Below are positions 12,913 through 18,200 of a stretch of 18,200 nucleotides of DNA, one piece after another. The stretch lies in contig JANYFH010000021.1 of assembly GCA_025362705.1 (NCBI GenBank), positions 1 to 18,200 on the forward strand, read 5' to 3'. Under the pieces are notes generated by a model. That model did no database searches. It was not told the origin of the DNA and saw only the letters and a list, made by a program, of their open reading frames with translations. Numbering within the stretch: the stretch's first letter is position 1; the number at the start of each line of letters is the position of its first letter. The position numbers and the translations under genes were made by a program. The DNA is from Betaproteobacteria bacterium. Lineage in GTDB: Bacteria > Pseudomonadota > Gammaproteobacteria > Burkholderiales > Usitatibacteraceae.

Positions 12913-14706
12913 ATGAATTTAATACGAAATTTCTCCATTATTGCGCATATCGACCACGGCAAATCAACGCTCGCGGATCGCATTATTGAACGTTGTGGAG
13001 GGCTTTCTTCGCGCGAGATGGAATCCCAAGTGCTCGACTCGATGGATCTCGAGCGAGAGCGCGGCATCACGATCAAGGCGCAGACGGCGGCGCTGACGTA
13101 TAAGGCCAAAGACGGGCAAACTTACGAACTCAATCTGATCGACACCCCCGGTCACGTCGATTTTTCGTACGAGGTTTCGCGTTCCCTTTCTGCATGTGAA
13201 GGCGCCTTGCTGGTCGTGGATGCATCGCAAGGTGTGGAAGCGCAAACTGTCGCGAACTGTTATACCGCTACCGATCTCGGTGTTGAGGTCACACCTGTTT
13301 TGAACAAAATTGACCTGCCTAGCGCCGACCCGGCTCGCGTGATTGCAGAGATTGAAGACATTATCGGCATTTATGCCGAAGACGCGGTGCAATGCAGCGC
13401 CAAGACTGGTGTGGGCATCGAGGATGTAATTGAAACCGTTATTGCTAAGGTGCCACATCCAAAGGGCGCCGCGTCGAATCCGCTCAAAGCGTTGATTATC
13501 GATTCCTGGTTCGACAATTACGTTGGCGTCGTCATGCTGGTACGGGTGTTTGATGGCGTGCTGCGCCCCAAAGACAAAATCCTGTTGATGGCCTCCGGTG
13601 CACAGCACCTCGTGGAGCAGGTGGGCGTATTTACGCCGCGCTCGCAGTCGCGGCCGATGCTGTCGGCAGGCGGTGTTGGATTTATTATTGCCGGTATCAA
13701 AGAACTAAAGAATGCCAAAGTCGGTGACACCGTCACACTTGTTGAAAATCCGGCCAAAGAAGCGTTGCCGGGCTTCAAGGAAATCAAACCCCAGGTGTTT
13801 GCCGGTCTCTACCCGATCGAGTCGAATCAGTACGACGCTCTTCGCGATGCACTCACCAAATTGCAATTAAACGATTCTTCGTTGCGCTTCGAACCAGAAA
13901 CCTCGCAAGCGCTGGGATTCGGTTTCCGCTGCGGCTTCCTCGGTCTGCTACATATGGAAATCGTGCAGGAACGCCTGGAGCGCGAGTACAACATGGATCT
14001 GATCACCACGGCGCCGACGGTGATCTACCAGATAATGTTGCGCGATGGCACGGTAATGGAAATCGAGAATCCATCGCGTTTACCGGATCTGGCGAAGATC
14101 GAAGAAATTCGCGAGCCGATGATTATCGCCACGATGCTGATGCCGCAGGAATATGTCGGTTCCGTGATTATCCTGTGCAATCAAAAGCGCGGCGTACAGG
14201 TCGATATGGAGTACCACGGCAGGCAGGTGATCCTGAAATATGAAATGCCGATGAACGAAGTGGTAATGGATTTCTTTGACAAGCTGAAATCTGTTTCCCG
14301 CGGCTATGCTTCGCTGGATTACGAATTCAAGGAATACCGTGTTTCTGATCTGGTCAAACTGGACATACTGATTAATGGTGACAAGGTGGATGCCTTGTCG
14401 TTGATCGTGCACCGCGCCAATAGCCAGTTCCGTGGCCGCGAACTCGCGAGCAAGATGCGTCAACTGATTCCGCGTCAGATGTTCGATGTAGCCGTGCAGG
14501 CGGCTATTGGCGCGAATATCATTGCTCGCGAGAACATTAAAGCGCTGCGCAAAAACGTGATCGCCAAATGCTACGGCGGCGATATTTCAAGGAAGCGGAA
14601 GTTACTCGAAAAACAAAAGGCCGGAAAGAAACGCATGAAGCAGGTTGGCAACGTGGAAATACCGCAAGAAGCATTTCTTGCAATCCTGCAGGTTGACGGA
14701 AAGTAG
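12913..14706 (+). CDS. lepA: Elongation factor 4 (LepA), ribosome-associated GTPase
   Basis: A 597-residue translational GTPase (E. coli LepA is 599). It acts on ribosomes and has been linked to back-translocation and to 30S assembly. The G domain has AHIDHGKST (G1, 11-19), ERERGIT (switch), DTPGH (77-81) and NKIDLP (131-136). LRFEPETSQALGFGFRCGFLGLLHMEIVQERLE and the C-terminal domain ending near KQKAGKKRMKQVGNVEIPQEAF are LepA-specific. ATG 12913 is chosen because MNLIRNFSIIAHIDHGKST aligns with the family's start. A GTG at 12880 in the same frame lies inside the hairpin arm and would add 11 residues unlike the family. The Shine-Dalgarno is weak and buried in a predicted hairpin, suggesting controlled or low translation initiation. 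Confidence 0.97.
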   Translation: MNLIRNFSIIAHIDHGKSTLADRIIERCGGLSSREMESQVLDSMDLERERGITIKAQTAALTYKAKDGQTYELNLIDTPGHVDFSYEVSRSLSACEGALLVVDASQGVEAQTVANCYTATDLGVEVTPVLNKIDLPSADPARVIAEIEDIIGIYAEDAVQCSAKTGVGIEDVIETVIAKVPHPKGAASNPLKALIIDSWFDNYVGVVMLVRVFDGVLRPKDKILLMASGAQHLVEQVGVFTPRSQSRPMLSAGGVGFIIAGIKELKNAKVGDTVTLVENPAKEALPGFKEIKPQVFAGLYPIESNQYDALRDALTKLQLNDSSLRFEPETSQALGFGFRCGFLGLLHMEIVQERLEREYNMDLITTAPTVIYQIMLRDGTVMEIENPSRLPDLAKIEEIREPMIIATMLMPQEYVGSVIILCNQKRGVQVDMEYHGRQVILKYEMPMNEVVMDFFDKLKSVSRGYASLDYEFKEYRVSDLVKLDILINGDKVDALSLIVHRANSQFRGRELASKMRQLIPRQMFDVAVQAAIGANIIARENIKALRKNVIAKCYGGDISRKRKLLEKQKAGKKRMKQVGNVEIPQEAFLAILQVDGK

Positions 14707-14830
14707 TGCAATTTGGTGTTTAATCCGCGTGCATCGCTACTGGTCGCATCGCCATGCGAAAACGCATTTGACAACGCATAATCCAACCTGTGAAACATAG
14801 TTTGACTAACTCTGGAAAAGACGCGAAACG
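14707..14830. other. lepA-lepB spacer (124 bp) with small hairpin and TTGACA
   Basis: ATGCG-AAAA-CGCAT (14754-14767) is a 5 bp hairpin, too short for a confident terminator. A perfect TTGACA (14768-14773) follows directly, but the sequence 16-18 bp downstream (TGAAAC) is a poor -10. A CATAAT at 14777-14782 lacks a -35. The spacer is longer than others in this block, so a lepB promoter is possible but unproven. Confidence 0.3.
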
Positions 14831-15844
14831 ATGAACTGGGAAATGATTTTGTGGTTAGCGCTTGCCGCAAGCGGATTGGTGATTCTCGCCAGCTTCTTTG
14901 TTGATCGCACCAAGTCAGCGCAAACAGCGCCGACACCCGCCGATAGGCCCGCACATCCGCATCCAATTCACGCCTGGCTCGAAATCGCCTGGCCAGTATT
15001 TTTTATCGCCACAATGGGGATACTTACGCTCAAAGAATTGTTGGGTTTCCCTGCAGTTCTTCTGCTGGCGACCGCCCTGACGGGCATCATCTGGGGGGTC
15101 GATGCGTATGTGTTGAGGAAATCGAGAGCGAATAATTCGGCAGAGCCGATCGTAGTGGAGATGGCGCGGAGTTTTTTTCCGGTCATCCTGATTGTATTTG
15201 TGCTGCGATCATTTCTATATGAGCCATTCAAGATTCCGTCGGAGTCTATGGTGCCGACATTGGTTGTGGGCGATTTCATTCTGGTCAATAAATTTACGTA
15301 TGGCGTACGCCTCCCAGTCATCAACAAGAAGCTGGTGGGCGTTGGTTTGCCCCAGCGCGGGGATGTTATGGTGTTTCGTTATCCGGTGGATCCAACCAAA
15401 GATTTCATCAAGCGCGTTGTCGGTATTCCCGGTGACAAGATCACATACAAAAACAAACGGCTGACGATCAATGATCAGCCAGTACCTACCGAACAACTGG
15501 ATTCGCAAACGAGGGTGGATGACCGTCTCGCTTTTCAAAGTTATGACGTAATCCGGGAAAGGCTCGGCGAGAAATCGCACATTTCCTATCTTGATCCACG
15601 GATGCCGGACGTACGCGTAGACGCGGTCCGCAAGTTCCCAAATCGCGCAAATTGCGCATACAATGACGACCAAATGACCTGTACAGTTCCCGCTGGACAC
15701 TACTTCATGATGGGTGACAACCGGGACAACAGCGAAGATGGCCGGTATTGGGGTTTCGTGCCTGAGGAAAATATTGTTGGCAAGGCGGTACTGGTCTGGA
15801 TGAATTTTGGCTCCATGAAGCGCATATTCACAACTATTGAGTAA
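14831..15844 (+). CDS. lepB: Signal peptidase I
   Basis: A 337-residue inner-membrane serine/lysine protease that removes Sec and Tat signal peptides. Hydrophobic stretches lie at about 5-22, 52-69, 73-90 and 113-128, then the periplasmic catalytic domain. The nucleophile is Ser139 in IPSESMVPTL and the general base is Lys194 in DFIKRVVGIPGDK. Box E is GDNRDNSEDGRYWGFVP. The residue before the nucleophile is Glu rather than the Gly common in proteobacterial enzymes (PSGSM); catalytic residues are intact. ATG 14831 has a weak GGAAAAG upstream. It substitutes for nothing unusual: lepA-lepB is a classical pair. Its substrates include RseB and MucD, encoded just upstream. Confidence 0.97.
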   Translation: MNWEMILWLALAASGLVILASFFVDRTKSAQTAPTPADRPAHPHPIHAWLEIAWPVFFIATMGILTLKELLGFPAVLLLATALTGIIWGVDAYVLRKSRANNSAEPIVVEMARSFFPVILIVFVLRSFLYEPFKIPSESMVPTLVVGDFILVNKFTYGVRLPVINKKLVGVGLPQRGDVMVFRYPVDPTKDFIKRVVGIPGDKITYKNKRLTINDQPVPTEQLDSQTRVDDRLAFQSYDVIRERLGEKSHISYLDPRMPDVRVDAVRKFPNRANCAYNDDQMTCTVPAGHYFMMGDNRDNSEDGRYWGFVPEENIVGKAVLVWMNFGSMKRIFTTIE

Positions 15845-15870
15845 CACTTGATTTGAGCGACGAGGAAACC

Positions 15871-16251
15871 ATGAACATACCAGCGAAAAATCTTCAACTG
15901 CAACGTGGCTTAGGCTTCGTTGGTCTAATTTTTATTTTTGCCGTGTGCGCGGTAGTCCTGCTTCTTGGTATGAAGTTGGTACCGGTCTATCTTGAGCTAT
16001 TTGCAGTCAAAAAAGTGATTGCGGCCATGGCGCAAAGCGAAGATGTCAAGAGCGGAACAGTCACCGAAATCAGGAAGAGCTTTGATCGCCGCGCGGCAAT
16101 CGACAACATTCAGGCGCTTGTCGGGACAGATTTGGAGATTACCAAGGACGCCGGCGAGACCGTTGTCACAGCGACCTGGCAACAACGGGTCGCGTTGTTC
16201 ACCGGCTACACACTGCTTGTCGATTTCAGTGTGAGTTCGAAGGACGGCTAG
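15871..16251 (+). CDS. DUF4845 domain membrane protein
   Basis: A 126-residue small protein with one N-terminal hydrophobic helix (about 15-37: GFVGLIFIFAVCAVVLLLGM) preceded by QRG, then a polar domain predicted to lie outside the cytoplasm. The opening QRGLGFVGLIF resembles the DUF4845 family that sits between lepB and rnc in many beta- and gammaproteobacteria; it looks pilin-like only in having a short N-terminal leader and one helix. No catalytic motif and no cysteine pair are visible. ATG 15871 is preferred over an in-frame TTG 15853 because AGGA sits 5 nt before it. rnc begins 10 bp after the stop, so it is surely co-transcribed. Function unknown. Confidence 0.87.
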   Translation: MNIPAKNLQLQRGLGFVGLIFIFAVCAVVLLLGMKLVPVYLELFAVKKVIAAMAQSEDVKSGTVTEIRKSFDRRAAIDNIQALVGTDLEITKDAGETVVTATWQQRVALFTGYTLLVDFSVSSKDG

Positions 16252-16261
16252 CCGCCAGCAT

Positions 16262-16975
16262 ATGACGTTGAGCGAGCTTGAGCAAAGGCTCGGGCATAAA
16301 TTCACCAAGGCGACACTCCTTGAGCAAGCATTGACCCACCGCAGTTTTGGGGTGGGTCATAACGAGCGGCTGGAGTTTCTGGGCGACAGTATTCTCAACT
16401 GTTGCATAGCAGGTATGATCTTCGACCAGTTTCCGTCGATGCCGGAAGGCGAATTGAGCCGCTTGCGTGCGAATCTTGTAAACCAGTCGGTACTCGCCGA
16501 AATTTCAGCAGGGCTGGGGCTGGGTAGCCTGCTGCGCCTGGGCGATGGTGAGCTAAAGACCGGCGGTGCAAATCGCCCGTCGATACTTGCCGATGCACTG
16601 GAGGCTATTCTTGGTGCGATATACCTTGATGTTGATTTCGCGCACGCTTCACATGTGGTGCGTGCGTTGTTCGCGTCGCGTATTGAGACGGTCCGTGACG
16701 CAAAGCCGCTCAAGGACGCCAAGACTGGATTGCAGGAGTGGTTGCAGGGAAAGCACTTGCCGCTACCGGAATATACGGTGAAGCGTATTGAGGGCGAGTC
16801 GCATCGCCAGATATTTCATGTTGAATGTGAAGTAGCTTCCTTTGGCGTAACGGCCGAGGGTTGTGGCGCCAGCCGCAGGGTTGCAGAGCAGGATGCGGCG
16901 GCCGCGGCGCTAAAGGCGTTGGATGAGTACTATTCCGCTGGAACCTCCATACCGAAAAGCAGCTATGGGCGCTGA
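16262..16975 (+). CDS. rnc: Ribonuclease III
   Basis: A 237-residue double-strand-specific endoribonuclease that processes rRNA precursors and some mRNAs. The catalytic domain (1-150) has the signature NERLEFLGDSIL with Glu38 and Asp42, and SILADALEAILGAIYLD with Asp111 and Glu114; these match the E. coli metal-binding residues with a constant shift of -3. The C-terminal double-stranded RNA-binding domain (about 155-225) contains TGLQEWLQGKHLPLPEY, and GASRRVAEQDAAAAAL. The signature has Ser where Ala is common (FLGDAVL), a mild change. rnc-era coupling is conserved across proteobacteria; the era start lies inside the rnc 3' end. RNase III often cleaves its own leader in E. coli; I see no obvious long hairpin in the 10 bp gap here. 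Confidence 0.97.
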   Translation: MTLSELEQRLGHKFTKATLLEQALTHRSFGVGHNERLEFLGDSILNCCIAGMIFDQFPSMPEGELSRLRANLVNQSVLAEISAGLGLGSLLRLGDGELKTGGANRPSILADALEAILGAIYLDVDFAHASHVVRALFASRIETVRDAKPLKDAKTGLQEWLQGKHLPLPEYTVKRIEGESHRQIFHVECEVASFGVTAEGCGASRRVAEQDAAAAALKALDEYYSAGTSIPKSSYGR

Positions 16976-17852
16976 ATTTCGCTGCGGAACAGTTGCAATC
17001 ATTGGACGTCCCAACGTTGGAAAATCGACCCTGCTCAATCATCTCGTTGGCCAGAAAGTAAGCATTACTTCCAATAAGGCACAGACGACGCGCCATCGCA
17101 TTACCGGCATTTTGACGGATGCGACTACGCAGTTCCTGTTTCTAGATACGCCGGGATTCCAAAAGACGCACGACAATGCGCTCAATCGCGTGTTGAATCG
17201 TACCGTTAGTCAAACCGTAATCGATGCAGACGTCGTGGTTGCAATCGTTGAGGCGACGCGTTTTTCCGATGCAGATGAGCAAGTCCTGAAGCAGGCAGCC
17301 AATAGCGCGCACCTGATACTTGTCATTAGCAAGTGCGATCGCATGAAAGACAAAAGCAAACTATTCAGCTTTCTGACGGAAATGCAGAGCAAGGCAAATT
17401 TTGTTGCAATGGTGCCGATCAGTGTGCAGCAGAAACAGACGCTCGACGAATTGAAAAAAGTCATTCGCGCGCATCTGCCAATCGCGCCTGCGATCCATGA
17501 CGCAGAAAATTTTACAGATCGTTCTGAACGCTTTATGGCGGCGGAATTCATCCGCGAAAAAGTATTCCGCCAGCTCGGCGATGAATTGCCTTACGCCGCC
17601 AACGTGCTGATTGACAAGTTTGAAGAAGTTGGCGGGCTCAGGCGAATTTTCGCCAGCATTGTCGTCGAAAAGACCAGCCAGAAAGCGATACTGATCGGCG
17701 AGAAAGGCGAGCGCCTGAAACGTATTGGCACCGACGCCCGCAAGGAAATGGAAGCCAGCTTTGGTTGCAAAATTTATCTGGAATTGTGGGTGCGGATCAA
17801 AAAGGGTTGGGCCGATGATGGCGCGTTGATTCGCCAATATGGATATGAATGA
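16965..17852 (+). CDS. era: GTPase Era, 16S rRNA-binding ribosome assembly factor
   Basis: A 295-residue GTPase needed for 30S maturation, binding the 3' end of 16S rRNA through its KH domain. G domain: GRPNVGKS (G1, 14-21), DTPGF (G3, 61-65), PIS (G5). The G4 motif reads SKCD (122-125) rather than the canonical NKxD; the Ser codon AGC is one base from Asn AAC. The KH domain is in the last 90 residues, with KAILIGEKGERLKRIGTDAR carrying the GxxG loop. ATG 16965 overlaps rnc by 11 bp and gives the family's usual short N-terminus. ATG 16923 in the same frame has a better Shine-Dalgarno (AAAGG) and would add 14 residues, so the start is uncertain. recO overlaps the 3' end. Confidence 0.95.
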   Translation: MGAEFRCGTVAIIGRPNVGKSTLLNHLVGQKVSITSNKAQTTRHRITGILTDATTQFLFLDTPGFQKTHDNALNRVLNRTVSQTVIDADVVVAIVEATRFSDADEQVLKQAANSAHLILVISKCDRMKDKSKLFSFLTEMQSKANFVAMVPISVQQKQTLDELKKVIRAHLPIAPAIHDAENFTDRSERFMAAEFIREKVFRQLGDELPYAANVLIDKFEEVGGLRRIFASIVVEKTSQKAILIGEKGERLKRIGTDARKEMEASFGCKIYLELWVRIKKGWADDGALIRQYGYE

Positions 17853-18200
17853 TTTATCCCAGGCTCCGCCGCCAACTGCTGAAGTAACTTTCCCAGCCAA
17901 GCGGTCCAGACCATTTATCGGGCAGTCTGACTCGGGATTTGTATTGCACACCTACGCCTATCGCGAAACGAGTCTGATTGTGGAAGCATTCACGCGATTG
18001 CATGGACGAGTGGTGATGGTAGCGAGGGGCGCCAAGCGGCCGCAAGGCGCCTTAAGGGGGGTGTTGAACCCGTTTCAGGGGCTTACCCTTGCATGGTTTG
18101 GAAAAAATGAAATGAAAACGCTGAAATCCGCGGAGCAGGAAAAAATTCTGCCGCAGCTTTCTGGTGCAGCATTGCTGTCTGCATTTTATTTGAATGAACT
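17839..18200 (+). CDS. recO: DNA repair protein RecO (5' part, cut by window edge)
   Basis: The frame is open from ATG 17839 to the window end (about 120 residues of an expected 230-260). RecO loads RecA onto SSB-coated single-stranded DNA in the RecFOR pathway. The visible part is the N-terminal OB-fold: GFVLHTYAYRETSLIVEAFTR, split as VLHTYAYRETSLIVE and FTRLHGRV, then MVARGAKRPQGALRGVLNPFQ and the start of the helical domain ALLSAFYLNEL. Residues 1-29 are a Pro/Ser-rich tail before the fold. ATG 17845 in the same frame is an equal alternative. It overlaps the era stop (TGA 17850-17852), as in the E. coli rnc-era-recO operon. Confidence 0.95.
   Translation, partial: MDMNDLSQAPPPTAEVTFPAKRSRPFIGQSDSGFVLHTYAYRETSLIVEAFTRLHGRVVMVARGAKRPQGALRGVLNPFQGLTLAWFGKNEMKTLKSAEQEKILPQLSGAALLSAFYLNE

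Noticed and set aside
14754..14767. Terminator after lepA
   Set aside because: The ATGCG/CGCAT stem is only 5 bp, with no U-tract.
16923..16964. Longer Era from ATG 16923
   Set aside because: Its Shine-Dalgarno is better, but the family's N-terminus is short and this start would overlap rnc by 53 bp. Kept only as an alternative.

Overview
This window is an ordinary stretch of bacterial chromosome with twenty protein genes, two of them cut by the window edges. I see no rRNA, tRNA, insertion sequence, prophage or CRISPR array. The gene content and protein sequences point to a betaproteobacterium. The clues are the block nadB < > rpoE-rseA-rseB-mucD-(glutaredoxin-like)-lepA-lepB-DUF4845-rnc-era-recO, a DUF4845 gene between lepB and rnc, and a DegP/MucD-type protease in the position where E. 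coli carries rseC. The order within Betaproteobacteria cannot be fixed from this sequence alone.

Left arm (1-4330, minus strand, read right to left). An ETF-ubiquinone oxidoreductase gene leads, then a two-CBS-domain protein, then 3-methyladenine DNA glycosylase I (tag), a BaiN/YhiN-like flavoprotein and a PIN-domain ribonuclease-type gene that runs off the left edge. The last four are packed with a 6 bp gap or 4 bp stop/start overlaps and look like one transcript.

Middle (4391-8377). A small plus-strand pair, a hotdog thioesterase and the fluoride channel CrcB/FluC (4 bp overlap), diverges from the ETF-QO gene across a 60 bp spacer. It converges on a minus-strand pair, nadB-nnr. That pair joins a step of de novo NAD synthesis to repair of damaged NAD(P)H.

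Right arm (8378-18200, plus strand). The envelope-stress regulon core comes first: sigma-E, its membrane anti-sigma RseA, periplasmic RseB and the periplasmic protease MucD. A small glutaredoxin-like gene follows. Then come the translation/secretion/RNA block: LepA (EF4), signal peptidase I, a small DUF4845 membrane protein, RNase III, Era GTPase and the start of RecO. Spacing suggests rpoE-rseA, mucD-glutaredoxin, and lepB through recO as tight sub-operons. Possible internal control points lie before rseB, mucD, lepA and lepB.

No undescribed multi-gene system was found. The items most worth a second look are in control regions: a 56-codon in-frame extension of rpoE with its own Shine-Dalgarno; a hairpin pair in the lepA leader; a G-quadruplex-type motif made of 9 bp tandem repeats at the start of nnr; a palindrome over a predicted start point before rseB; a shared divergent -10 box; a non-canonical G4 motif in Era; and heavy use of TTG start codons.
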